Positions 46,163-54,821 of a stretch of DNA of 64,000 bases are shown piece by piece (the first letter of the stretch is position 1; every line of letters starts with the position of its first letter). Made by a program: the position numbers and the translations under genes. The stretch is from Halorubrum sp. BV1 (GTDB lineage: Archaea > Halobacteriota > Halobacteria > Halobacteriales > Haloferacaceae): positions 854,388 to 918,387 of the forward strand of contig NZ_JQKV01000001.1 in NCBI RefSeq assembly GCF_000746205.1. The letters are read 5' to 3'. A model generated the notes under the pieces. That model was given only the letters and a program-made list of their open reading frames with translations. It ran no database searches and was not told where the DNA came from.

Positions 46163-49100
46163 ATGCACGGACAACGCATCGCAGCGGTGCTGGTCGCGGT
46201 CCTCATGGTCACTTCCATGGTGGCCGTTCCGGGGGCCGTGACAGCCCAAGACGAAGACGAGCCGGATGCCGCGGAGCCGGCGTCCTACTACGGGACCGTC
46301 GACGTTGACGGTGCCCCTGCACCGCCGGGGACCGTGATCGAGGCGGTCGCGCACGCGCCCGGTGCGGACCCGACCGCCGGTGACGGCGACGTCCGCGATT
46401 CGGTCACGGTCGGCGAGGACGCGCTTGGTGAGTTCGGCGGACCTGACCTGTTCGACGAAAAGCTCGTCGTCGATCGAACCACCGACGACCCCGACGACCT
46501 GCGGGTGAGCTTCCTCGTCGACGGTCAACTGGCGCGCACGATCGAGTGGCGCGCCGGCGACGTCCGCGAACTCGACCTCGCCGCCACCGACGAGCCGACG
46601 CCCGTGTTCGACGTGTCGATCGACGATATCTCGCCAGACACCGGCGACGCGATCGTCGCCGGACAGTCGTTCACGGTGACGGCGACGGTCGAGAACATCG
46701 GCACCGCGAGCGGCGAGGAGACGGTCGACCTCCTCGTCGGCGGTGAGGAGACGGACGAGACGACCGTCGACCTCGATCCGACCGAGAACGAGACGGTGGA
46801 GTTCACGGTCGAAACCGACGATGGCGACGCGCCCGGAACCGAGGTCACCGTGGCGACCGCCGACCGGAGCGCGAGCCAGACCGTCGTGATCGAGCGACCG
46901 GACCCGCCGGCGTTCGACCTGACGGAGTTCGAGATCACGGACGGCGAGAGTCAGATCGACGAGGCCGCACAGGGCGACGAGGTGACGCTCAACGCGACCG
47001 TCGAGAACGTCGGCGAGCGCAACGGAAGCGTCACCGTCGACTTCGCGCTCGGCGACGAGGACGTCACGGTCGTCGACGAGTCCGCGGAGGTGTCGGTCGA
47101 CGCGAGCGCCGACGAGGGGACCAGCAGCGGAACGGTCTCGGTTACCGCGACGATCGAGGACGCGCCGCGGGCGGGCGTGCACACGCTCGACGCGAGCGCG
47201 TCGATCCCGGAGGACGCCGCCGGCAGCGAAAGCACGGCGACGCGAGAAGCGACGCTCGACGTCGACTACGAGAGCATTCAGTCCGGCGTCGACGCGGCGG
47301 TCGATGGAGACGACACGGTGGCCGTCGCCTCGCCCGACGGCGACGCGTTCACCGAGAACGTCGACGTCACCGAAGGCGTCACCGTGGAAGCCGCTACCGA
47401 TGGTATTTCGGTCGAGCCGGCTCCCGACGCCGATTCGGTGTTCACGCTGCAGTCCGACGCGACCGTCTCCGGACTGACGGTGTCAGAGAGTGGGAGCGAC
47501 GATCCGGACACCGCGATCGCGGTCGCTGGTGACGGCGCGGCGGTCGAAGGCGTGACCGTCGACGGATTCACCACTGGCGTCGACGTCGGCGGATCGAACG
47601 CCGCGGTCCGCCGGAGTGCGTTCGCCGGCCAGACCACGAGCGTCGACGTCGGTTCGGACGCGACCGGCGCGGCGGTCGAGTACAACGAGTTCACCGTCGA
47701 CGGCGCGGACACCGTCGTCGACATCGACGCGGCCGGCGTGCAGGTCACGGGGAACGCCCTCGAACCGGATTCGGGGACCGCTGAGGTCGGGATCGCGCTC
47801 AACGAGGGCGCTCGGGCGAACGTCCGAGAGAACACGATCCTGACGCGGACTGACGACGCCGACGCCGACACCGCGGGTATCGAACTCAACACCAGCGCGG
47901 ACTTCGGCGCGAGCCTGGCCGTACGGAACAACTTCAACGGCTCGGGCACGGAGTTCACCGGCGACAACGGCGTCGACATCCGTGTCGTCGGGAACCAGAG
48001 TAACGTCGGAGGAAAAACGTTCGACGCGACGCGGAACTGGGCCGGCGGAGATCCGCCGACTGCAGCGGCGGCCGGAAACACCCAGCAGGTGCAGGCTCCG
48101 ATCTTCGCGTCGGGAGCCGCACAGATCGCTCCGCTGCAGATAGAGACGCAAGCCGTCTCTAGTGTCGACACGAGCAATCAGCTCGACGATCCGGTCGAGC
48201 CGGCCAACGTCTCCGTCGGCATCGATTCACCGGCTGCCGACTTCGAGGCCGTCGCCGGCGAGACGCTGACGGTCGACGCGACAGTCGCGAACAACGGTGA
48301 AGCCAGCGGACAGCAGACGATCGCACTCGAAGACGGCACGGGAGCCACGCTGGACGAGACGACGCTCGAACTCGACGGGGGGACAAGCGACGCGGTGTCG
48401 CTGTCGTACACGCCCGAATCGGCGACGAGCGACCTGGCGCTCAACGTCTCCAGCGAGGATGACGACGCGCAGGTCACGGGAAGCGTGATCGCTCCCGCCG
48501 AGTTCGGGGTGTCCGGACTCGACGCGCCGGACCGGGTGCAGTCCGGGAACACCGTCGACGTGTCGGCGACCGTCGAGAACGTCGGCGACGCGTCCGGAAG
48601 CGACGAGATAGAGCTTCGCTTCGGCGACGACGTGACCGGAACCGAGGGAGACGACTACGCGGTGCTCGACACGAGCGGAACCGGCACCCTCGACGGTGGA
48701 GCGAGTGCCCCCGTGGAGTTCACTGGCGTCCAACTCGCCGAGGACGGCGTCTCCGAGATCGGCGTCGCGAGCGGCGACACGGTCGTCAGACAGGCGATCG
48801 TCGTCGAGCCCGCGGCGGCGTTCTTCGACGTCTCGCTCGATGCCGGAGAATCGGACACCACGGTGACCGCCGGCGAAACGGCGACCGTCACCGCGGTCGT
48901 CGAGAACGTCGGCGGACAGGAGGCCGCACAGCTCGTCGAAGTCCTCGTCGACGGTGCGGAAGACGCCGACTCGACCGCTGTGCGAGAGCTCGCAGACGGA
49001 GGCACGGCTGCCATTCCGGTGTCGGTCGACACGGGAGCAAACGCCACCGGAACGATCGAGGTGGTCGTCTCGACCGACGACGACGAGGTCACGCAGTCGG

Positions 49101-50101
49101 TCACGATCGAACAGCCGCCTGAGACCGGTGACGGCACTGACGGGGACGACGACGGCACCGACGACACCGGCCCCGTCTCCTCCGGCGGAGGGGGCGGTGG
49201 CGGCGGAATCGGGTTCGGTGCGGACCCGGTCGACTCGCTCGAACTCGACGCGGTCGAGACCGAGACGGAGACGCCCTCGGCCGACTTCGAGGCGAACCAG
49301 CGGGTCGCGACGTTCGGGTCGGTCCAAAACGTCGAGTCCATCGCCTTCGACGCGACGGACCAGGTCGGTGAGGTCGCGGTCTCGGACGTCGACCCCGCGT
49401 CGGCGGACGTGAACCCGCCGGGCGCGGCCGTCACGGTCCAGGAGATATCGGTCCCCGACGACGCGACCGACCGATCGGCGACGATCGAGTTCGACGTCTC
49501 GGCGGACCGCCTCGACGCGATCGGAGCCGAGCCGAGCGAACTCACCGCGGTCCGGCTGAACGAGGGGGAGTGGGAGACCCTCGATACGACGGTCACCGCG
49601 GAGACCGCGGACGGCGTGACGCTCGAAGCCGAAACCCCCGGATTCTCCGTGTTCGCGGTGAACGCGGTGAGCGAGCCGGAAGCGGCCGCGACGGTCGACC
49701 CCGGCACGGTGACCGTCGGTGAGGAAGTCACGCTCGACGGGAGTGAGTCGACCGACGAGTACGGTGAGATCGTCGCGTACGACTGGTCGGTCGCCGGCGA
49801 GTCGCTCTCCGGCGAGACCGCGACCGCGACGATCGACGAGACGGGCGAGTACACGATCGAACTCACCGTCACCAACGACGCCGGCGAGACCGACACCGCC
49901 ACCGCCGACCTCGCCGTCGACCCCGGCACAGACGCCGGCGACGGCACGGACGGGGGAACGGACGAGGGAGAACCGACCGAGGAACCGGCCGGCCTCGGTC
50001 TCCCGGCGATCGGCGGAGTGATCGCCCTCGTGATCGTCGCCGCGGCCGCGGTCGCGGTGCGTCGCCGACGGCGGTCGAACGACAAGAACCCGTTCCGCTG
50101 A
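46163..50101 (+). CDS. Large surface protein: CARDB repeats, beta-helix, PGF-pre-PGF, PKD
   Basis: A 1312-residue exported protein with signal peptide (MHGQRIAAVLVAVLMVTSMVAVPGAVTA). Order of domains: a short N-terminal beta domain (YYGTVDVDGAPAPPGTVIEAVA), two CARDB-like adhesion modules (FDVSIDDISPDTGDAIVAGQ; FDLTEFEITDGESQIDEA), a beta-helix (about 375-660), three further CARDB-like modules (about 680-980), a Gly8 linker, a PGF-pre-PGF domain (about 1015-1175; VESIAFDATDQVGEVAV...TPGFSVFAV), a PKD domain (about 1180-1265) and a C-terminal membrane anchor (GLPAIGGVIALVIVAAAAVAVRRRRR). The PGF tripeptide expected for archaeosortase processing is not visible. Cotranscribed with the beta-helix protein upstream. 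Confidence 0.88.
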   Translation: MHGQRIAAVLVAVLMVTSMVAVPGAVTAQDEDEPDAAEPASYYGTVDVDGAPAPPGTVIEAVAHAPGADPTAGDGDVRDSVTVGEDALGEFGGPDLFDEKLVVDRTTDDPDDLRVSFLVDGQLARTIEWRAGDVRELDLAATDEPTPVFDVSIDDISPDTGDAIVAGQSFTVTATVENIGTASGEETVDLLVGGEETDETTVDLDPTENETVEFTVETDDGDAPGTEVTVATADRSASQTVVIERPDPPAFDLTEFEITDGESQIDEAAQGDEVTLNATVENVGERNGSVTVDFALGDEDVTVVDESAEVSVDASADEGTSSGTVSVTATIEDAPRAGVHTLDASASIPEDAAGSESTATREATLDVDYESIQSGVDAAVDGDDTVAVASPDGDAFTENVDVTEGVTVEAATDGISVEPAPDADSVFTLQSDATVSGLTVSESGSDDPDTAIAVAGDGAAVEGVTVDGFTTGVDVGGSNAAVRRSAFAGQTTSVDVGSDATGAAVEYNEFTVDGADTVVDIDAAGVQVTGNALEPDSGTAEVGIALNEGARANVRENTILTRTDDADADTAGIELNTSADFGASLAVRNNFNGSGTEFTGDNGVDIRVVGNQSNVGGKTFDATRNWAGGDPPTAAAAGNTQQVQAPIFASGAAQIAPLQIETQAVSSVDTSNQLDDPVEPANVSVGIDSPAADFEAVAGETLTVDATVANNGEASGQQTIALEDGTGATLDETTLELDGGTSDAVSLSYTPESATSDLALNVSSEDDDAQVTGSVIAPAEFGVSGLDAPDRVQSGNTVDVSATVENVGDASGSDEIELRFGDDVTGTEGDDYAVLDTSGTGTLDGGASAPVEFTGVQLAEDGVSEIGVASGDTVVRQAIVVEPAAAFFDVSLDAGESDTTVTAGETATVTAVVENVGGQEAAQLVEVLVDGAEDADSTAVRELADGGTAAIPVSVDTGANATGTIEVVVSTDDDEVTQSVTIEQPPETGDGTDGDDDGTDDTGPVSSGGGGGGGGIGFGADPVDSLELDAVETETETPSADFEANQRVATFGSVQNVESIAFDATDQVGEVAVSDVDPASADVNPPGAAVTVQEISVPDDATDRSATIEFDVSADRLDAIGAEPSELTAVRLNEGEWETLDTTVTAETADGVTLEAETPGFSVFAVNAVSEPEAAATVDPGTVTVGEEVTLDGSESTDEYGEIVAYDWSVAGESLSGETATATIDETGEYTIELTVTNDAGETDTATADLAVDPGTDAGDGTDGGTDEGEPTEEPAGLGLPAIGGVIALVIVAAAAVAVRRRRRSNDKNPFR

Positions 50102-50309
50102 GGACGAAACCGATCGGTTTTCGGGTTGTTTGCTGCGGCGAGTTCCGCGTCGACGTTTAACTGACGTCCGAGTCGATCGCTGGGTCGATAGCTCCAGCAC
50201 CGACGACGGCTATCATCGAAGCCGCAATTCGGACGGATACGCGGCCGTATCGGTTGGTGAGAGAATCACTGCGACCGCAGAAATCAGCCGGGATAATTTG
50301 CGACGAACA

Positions 50310-50317
50310 GCTAAACC
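50310..50317 (+). promoter_or_regulatory. TATA-like element of the rhomboid gene
   Basis: GCTAAACC is centred 27 nt before the GTG at 50340. The ATG at 50338 is followed at once by TGA and cannot be used, so GTG is the best start. Confidence 0.45.
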
Positions 50318-50339
50318 GGTCGCGCGCGTCTCTCCTCAT

Positions 50340-51341
50340 GTGACAGTGACGGATGGCGGGGGACCGGCATACGAGGGGACGAAGACCGGAGGATCCGGGT
50401 CGACGACTCGCGCTGGAACGACTCGCGTCGTCGCCGATGCGGCCGCGCTGCTCGTCGTTCCCGCCGTGTTGCTCGCGGTGTTCACACTGCCCGAGTCGAC
50501 GAAGCGAGCGGCCGCGTTCTCGTACACCGAGCCGACGTTTCTCACGGCGTTCACCGCCCACTACGTCCACCTGACGGTGCCACACCTCGTCGGGAACGTG
50601 GTCGGATTCGCGTTGTTGGCGTCCGTCGCGTACGGACTGAGCCTGCTGGCCGGACGGCGGCGGCTCTTCTTTGCCGCGGCGACCACGTTCCTCCTCGCGT
50701 TTCCGTTCGTCCTCTCCGGGCTGAACCTCGCGGTCCCGCGGAACGCGATCGGGTACGGCTTTTCGGGCGTCAACATGGCCTTTTTCGGCTACATCGCCGT
50801 CATCCTCCCGGTCGCAGTCGACGAGGGGTTCGGCGTCGCGTGGCGTCGGTATGCGCCCGGAGTGTTCTTCGTCTCGATCGCGTACATCGCCCTCATCGCG
50901 CTGCCCCTGTCCGTCGTCTCCGCCGGAGTCGGAGTCGCGAGTATCGTGTTCGCGCTGCCGTACGGCCGCGAGGCGGTCCGCGACCGAGCCGAGACGCGGG
51001 AGCGAGCCGCCGCCCGTGACCGCGCGGGAGCGCGGGGAGACGGTCGCAGCGACGGCGACGGTCGCAGCGACGGAGACGACCGTAGCGACGGAAGCGAGCC
51101 GCCGCGAGTGACGGTTCGGCGGATACTCTCTCGGCCGGGATACGGCGAACTGCTCGCCGTCGCCGTCGTCGTGCTCCTCGCGTACCCGTTCATCGGGTTC
51201 CCGACCGTCTCGACCACCGGACCACGGGTCAACGTGTACGTCCACTTCCTCGGTTACGCGCTGGCGTTCATCGTGGTTCACGTCTCGCTGCTCGCGGATC
51301 GGGACGCGACGACGTGGCGCGACCTGTCGGGCGCGCCGTGA
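50340..51341 (+). CDS. Rhomboid family intramembrane serine protease
   Basis: A 333-residue polytopic membrane protein. Rhomboid features: HYVHLTVPHLVGNVVGF (HxxxxHLxxN loop region), the catalytic serine in GYGFSGVNMAF (GxSG), and the catalytic histidine in VYVHFLGYALAF. Between the fifth and sixth core helices there is a long charged insertion with DGRSDGDGRSDGDDRSDGSE repeats. Rhomboids cleave type I membrane proteins near the outer face. It directly follows two surface-protein genes, the second of which has exactly such a membrane anchor. The GTG start at 50340 is chosen from promoter spacing. Confidence 0.83.
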   Translation: MTVTDGGGPAYEGTKTGGSGSTTRAGTTRVVADAAALLVVPAVLLAVFTLPESTKRAAAFSYTEPTFLTAFTAHYVHLTVPHLVGNVVGFALLASVAYGLSLLAGRRRLFFAAATTFLLAFPFVLSGLNLAVPRNAIGYGFSGVNMAFFGYIAVILPVAVDEGFGVAWRRYAPGVFFVSIAYIALIALPLSVVSAGVGVASIVFALPYGREAVRDRAETRERAAARDRAGARGDGRSDGDGRSDGDDRSDGSEPPRVTVRRILSRPGYGELLAVAVVVLLAYPFIGFPTVSTTGPRVNVYVHFLGYALAFIVVHVSLLADRDATTWRDLSGAP

Positions 51342-51430
51342 CCGGTCGAGGGTCGGCGGCGGCTCGCGAGCGGGAGTCAGAGACGCCGGTCGAACGGTAG
51401 ACCTTTGCCGCCTCCCGTGTGACCGGGGAT

Positions 51431-51835
51431 ATGGTCTCGTTGGGACTGGTAGTGGCGCGGTTCAACGACTCCGTGACGGAGCCGATGGCCGAGGCGGCCC
51501 GCGAGGCGGCGGCCGAACGCGACGCGGTCGTCGTCGACGAGCTGTCGGTGCCGGGCGCGTACGACAGCCCGCTGGCCGCCGACCGGCTCGCTCGCCGCGA
51601 CGACGTCGACGCGGTCGCCGTCGTCGGAGCCATCGTCACCGGCGACACCGACCACGACCGCGTCATCGCGAACGCGACCGCCGAGACGCTCACGCAGGTG
51701 AGCCTCGACCGCGACACACCGGTCACGTTCGGCGTGAGCGGCCCGGGGATGTCCGGCGCGGAAGCGCGCGAGCGGATAGACAAGGGCGCGGACGCGGCCG
51801 ACGCCGCGATCGACCTCGCGACAGAACTCGACTGA
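51431..51835 (+). CDS. ribH: 6,7-dimethyl-8-ribityllumazine synthase
   Basis: A 134-residue lumazine synthase, the penultimate enzyme of riboflavin synthesis, forming lumazine from a ribitylaminouracil and dihydroxybutanone phosphate. Signatures: LGLVVARFNDSVTEPM, the binding loop ELSVPGAYDSPLAA, VDAVAVVGAIVTGDTDHDRVI (the catalytic histidine is in DTDHD), and VTFGVSGPGMSGAEARERIDKG. Short for the bacterial family, usual for archaea. 25 nt upstream of the aminotransferase gene, probably one transcript. Confidence 0.93.
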   Translation: MVSLGLVVARFNDSVTEPMAEAAREAAAERDAVVVDELSVPGAYDSPLAADRLARRDDVDAVAVVGAIVTGDTDHDRVIANATAETLTQVSLDRDTPVTFGVSGPGMSGAEARERIDKGADAADAAIDLATELD

Positions 51836-51860
51836 CAGACCGACTCCGACACACACGACA

Positions 51861-53063
51861 ATGACTGACGCATACGACTTCTCGGACCGAATCGAACGCG
51901 TAGCACCCAGCGCGACGCTGGCGATATCGAACCTCGCCGCCGAAAAGGAGGCCGAAGGGGCCGACATCGTCGATCTGTCCGTCGGCGAGCCCGACTTCGA
52001 CACGCCAGAGAACATCGTCGAAGCGGGCAAAGACGCCCTCGACGCCGGCCACACCGGCTACACCTCCTCGAACGGGATTCCCCCGCTCAAAGAGGCGATA
52101 GCTGAGAAGCTCCGCGGGACCGGAATCGACGCCGATGCCGACGAGGTCATCGTCACGCCGGGCGGCAAGCAGGCGCTCTACGAGACGTTCCAGACGCTTA
52201 TCGACGAGGGCGACGAGGTCGTCCTCCTCGATCCGGCGTGGGTCTCCTACGAGGCGATGACGAAGCTCGCGGGCGGCGACCTCTCCCGCGTCGATCTGGC
52301 CCCGCACGGGTTCCAGTTGGAGCCCGCGCTCGACGAACTCGCCGAGACGGTCTCGGACGACACCGAGCTGCTCGTGGTCAACTCCCCGTCGAACCCCACC
52401 GGTGCCGTCTTCTCCGAGACGGCCTTGGAGGGCGTCCGCGACCTCGCCGTCGAACACGACATCGCGGTGATCTCCGATGAGATCTACGAGCGGATCATTT
52501 ACGACGCAGAGCACGTCTCGCTCGCGAGCCTCGACGGCATGGCCGATCGCACGATCACGGTCAACGGCTTTTCGAAGGCGTACTCGATGACCGGCTGGCG
52601 GCTCGGCTACATCCACGCGAAGGGCGACTTCGTCGGCGAGGCCGGCAAGCTCCACTCGCACTCCGTCTCGTGTGCGGTCAATTTCGTCCAGCACGCCGGC
52701 GTGGAGGCCTTAGAGAACACTGACGAGGCCGTCGCGGAGATGCGGGAGGCGTTCGCCGACCGGCGCGACCTGCTCGTCGACTTATTCGACAAACACGGGG
52801 TCGACGTCGACGTCGGCGACGGCGCGTTCTACATGATGCTCCCCGTCGACGACAGCGAGGTGCAAGGCACCTCGGACGCGAGCGGCGACGCGTCGCGAGC
52901 AGACGATCAGGCGTGGTGTGAAGCGGCGATCGAGGAGGCCTCGGTCGCGTGCGTCCCGGGCAGCGCGTTCAACGCGCCCGGCTACGCGCGAATCTCCTAC
53001 GCCGCCAGCGCGGAGCGGCTCCGCGAGGCGGTCGACCGGCTCGTCGCGAACGACCTGTTGTAA
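51861..53063 (+). CDS. Class I/II PLP-dependent aminotransferase (AspC-like)
   Basis: A 400-residue fold-type I aminotransferase. The PLP lysine is K239 (NGFSKAYSMTGWRLGY); other hallmarks are SVGEPDFDTPENI, TSSNGIPPLKEAIAEKL, VNSPSNPTGAVFS and ISDEIYERIIYD. It is closest in pattern to archaeal aspartate/multi-substrate aminotransferases using 2-oxoglutarate. A Ser/Ala/Asp-rich insertion (DDSEVQGTSDASGDASRADDQ) occurs in the small domain. Confidence 0.92.
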   Translation: MTDAYDFSDRIERVAPSATLAISNLAAEKEAEGADIVDLSVGEPDFDTPENIVEAGKDALDAGHTGYTSSNGIPPLKEAIAEKLRGTGIDADADEVIVTPGGKQALYETFQTLIDEGDEVVLLDPAWVSYEAMTKLAGGDLSRVDLAPHGFQLEPALDELAETVSDDTELLVVNSPSNPTGAVFSETALEGVRDLAVEHDIAVISDEIYERIIYDAEHVSLASLDGMADRTITVNGFSKAYSMTGWRLGYIHAKGDFVGEAGKLHSHSVSCAVNFVQHAGVEALENTDEAVAEMREAFADRRDLLVDLFDKHGVDVDVGDGAFYMMLPVDDSEVQGTSDASGDASRADDQAWCEAAIEEASVACVPGSAFNAPGYARISYAASAERLREAVDRLVANDLL

Positions 53064-53115
53064 GGTCGACGGGCCGCCACCGAGACGCTGACCGAGACGA
53101 CGGCGGTTTCTCATT

Positions 53116-54288
53116 CTAATACCCCGTTCCGAGCGCCTTGTTCCCGGCCAGCACCGCGAGCGCGACCACGAACAGCCCGGAGAGCAGCGCGAAGGAGACG
53201 CCCCAGCCGAACAGGTCCGCCGTCAGTCCGACGCCGAAGGATCCGGTCGAGCCGACGACCGTGTAAACGGTGCGGACGAGCCCGAACCCCGCGCCCCGCT
53301 CCGTGTCGCTCAGCGCGTCCATGAACCGCGGGTCGATCGCCGAGAAGAAACTGGAGCCGAGGCCGGCACCGACGACGCCGAGCGCGACGCCGGAGACACC
53401 GGGGACGGCGACGAATCCGGCGGCCCCGACCGCGCCGGCACCGACCGCGATCCCGATTCCGGTGTCGCGGCCGAACCGGTCTGCCACCCTCCCGGTGGCG
53501 ACCTGTGCGATCGTCCGGACGACGAAGAACGCGGAGAAGATCGCGGCGGCGGTCCCGGGCTGGAAGTCGCGGAACGCGACGAGAAACGTCGGAAGGAACG
53601 ACATGATCCCCTGGACGACGTACGTGCCGACCATCGCGACGAAAAGCGGGAGCAGTATCGCGGGCCGCGAGAGCAGTTCGACGAGCGGGGCGAGCCGGAG
53701 CCGGTCGCGCATCGGTTGGTCGGGCCGACGGGGCTCGGTCGGGCGGACGCCGCGGACGAACAGCGCGAAGACGGGCACGCCGACGACCGCCGCGAGCGCC
53801 ACCGCCGGCCGCCAGCCGTACCTGACGCCGACCCACGCGGCGGCGACGGGCGCGGTCAGCCCGGCGAGCGGCCCGCCGACGGAGTGGAGCCCGACGGCGG
53901 TGCCGAGCTCGTCGAACGTCCGCGAGAGCAGCGTCGTCGCGACCGCGTAGTGGAGGCCGGCGGCGAGGCCGAGGAGGACCGCCACGAGCACGAAGGCGGG
54001 GAACACCGGCGCGAACGCGAGGAGGGCGCTCATCGCCGCCGAGCCGCCGACCGCGACGAGGATCACCCGACGCTCGCCGAACCGGTCCGCGAGGATGCCG
54101 CTCGGGAACTGCGAGACGCCGTAGGCGAGCCACATGCCTGACAGCGCCGCTCCGATGGCGGTGTTCGATATCGCGAAGTCGTCGACGATGAAGGGGACGA
54201 CCGGACTTATCGCCAGTCGGGCGAAGTACGTCACGAAGAAGGCGAGCATACAGAGCGCCAACACGGTGTGGCGGTACTGCCAGTTCAT
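53116..54288 (-). CDS. Major facilitator superfamily transporter
   Basis: A 390-residue, twelve-helix transporter. The loop after helix 2 carries the MFS motif SGILADRFGERRVILVAV and the matching loop in the second half TGRVADRFGRDTGIGIAV. An RPTEPRRPDQPMRDRLRL central loop joins the halves. Substrate unknown. Convergent with the aminotransferase gene and divergent from gatC. Confidence 0.85.
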   Translation of the reverse strand: MNWQYRHTVLALCMLAFFVTYFARLAISPVVPFIVDDFAISNTAIGAALSGMWLAYGVSQFPSGILADRFGERRVILVAVGGSAAMSALLAFAPVFPAFVLVAVLLGLAAGLHYAVATTLLSRTFDELGTAVGLHSVGGPLAGLTAPVAAAWVGVRYGWRPAVALAAVVGVPVFALFVRGVRPTEPRRPDQPMRDRLRLAPLVELLSRPAILLPLFVAMVGTYVVQGIMSFLPTFLVAFRDFQPGTAAAIFSAFFVVRTIAQVATGRVADRFGRDTGIGIAVGAGAVGAAGFVAVPGVSGVALGVVGAGLGSSFFSAIDPRFMDALSDTERGAGFGLVRTVYTVVGSTGSFGVGLTADLFGWGVSFALLSGLFVVALAVLAGNKALGTGY

Positions 54289-54482
54289 AGACCTCTCCGC
54301 CCCGTCGGATCACCGCATCGTTCGCGGACGCCGACGACACGTCGCCTACCCCGATGCATGCACCCGCCTTTCCGATGCGGTGAAATGTACCCTCCGATAC
54401 CGGCCGGCCCCGCACCGCGCGTCGACGGTCGAGTCGTGCGGCGTTCCGAAACCCTTACTCCCGGTCCGGGACACCTCGACGT

Positions 54483-54821
54483 ATGAGCGATACGTCCGAG
54501 TCGACGGACGACGCGGCCGAGGAGACGCCCGCCGAGGGCGACGACGCCGCCGCGGCCGTCGACGCCGACGAGGTCCGTCACGTCGCGGAACTGGCCCGCG
54601 TGCGTCTGGACGACGAGGAGGTCGCGGCGTTCACAGACCAGTTCGGCGACATTCTCGACTCCTTCGAGGCTCTCGACGAGGTCCCCGAGACCGACCGCGA
54701 GGAGGACCTGATAAACGTGATGCGCGACGACGAGATCGAGGAGGGGCTCACCCAAGAGGAGGCGCTGGCGAACGCCGCGGAGACGGAAGACGGCTTCTTC
54801 GTCGGGCCGAAGGTGTCGTGA
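54483..54821 (+). CDS. gatC: Asp-tRNA(Asn)/Glu-tRNA(Gln) amidotransferase subunit C
   Basis: A 112-residue subunit that stabilises GatA in the transamidation of Glu-tRNA(Gln) or Asp-tRNA(Asn). Family core: VDADEVRHVAELARVRLDDEEVAAFTDQFGDILDSFEALDEV. A haloarchaeal acidic extension of about 27 residues precedes it. The stop overlaps the gatA start (TGATG). A TATA-like ACCCTTA lies about 30 nt upstream. Confidence 0.93.
   Translation: MSDTSESTDDAAEETPAEGDDAAAAVDADEVRHVAELARVRLDDEEVAAFTDQFGDILDSFEALDEVPETDREEDLINVMRDDEIEEGLTQEEALANAAETEDGFFVGPKVS

Noticed and set aside
49185..49205. G-rich run (GGCGGAGGGGGCGGTGGC type) as a possible quadruplex or control element
   Set aside because: It simply encodes the Gly8 linker before the PGF-pre-PGF domain; no independent evidence for a DNA-level role.
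50130..50339. Start at 50130 for the rhomboid protease
   Set aside because: It would add 70 charged, non-conserved residues; a TATA-like element places the start at GTG 50340.
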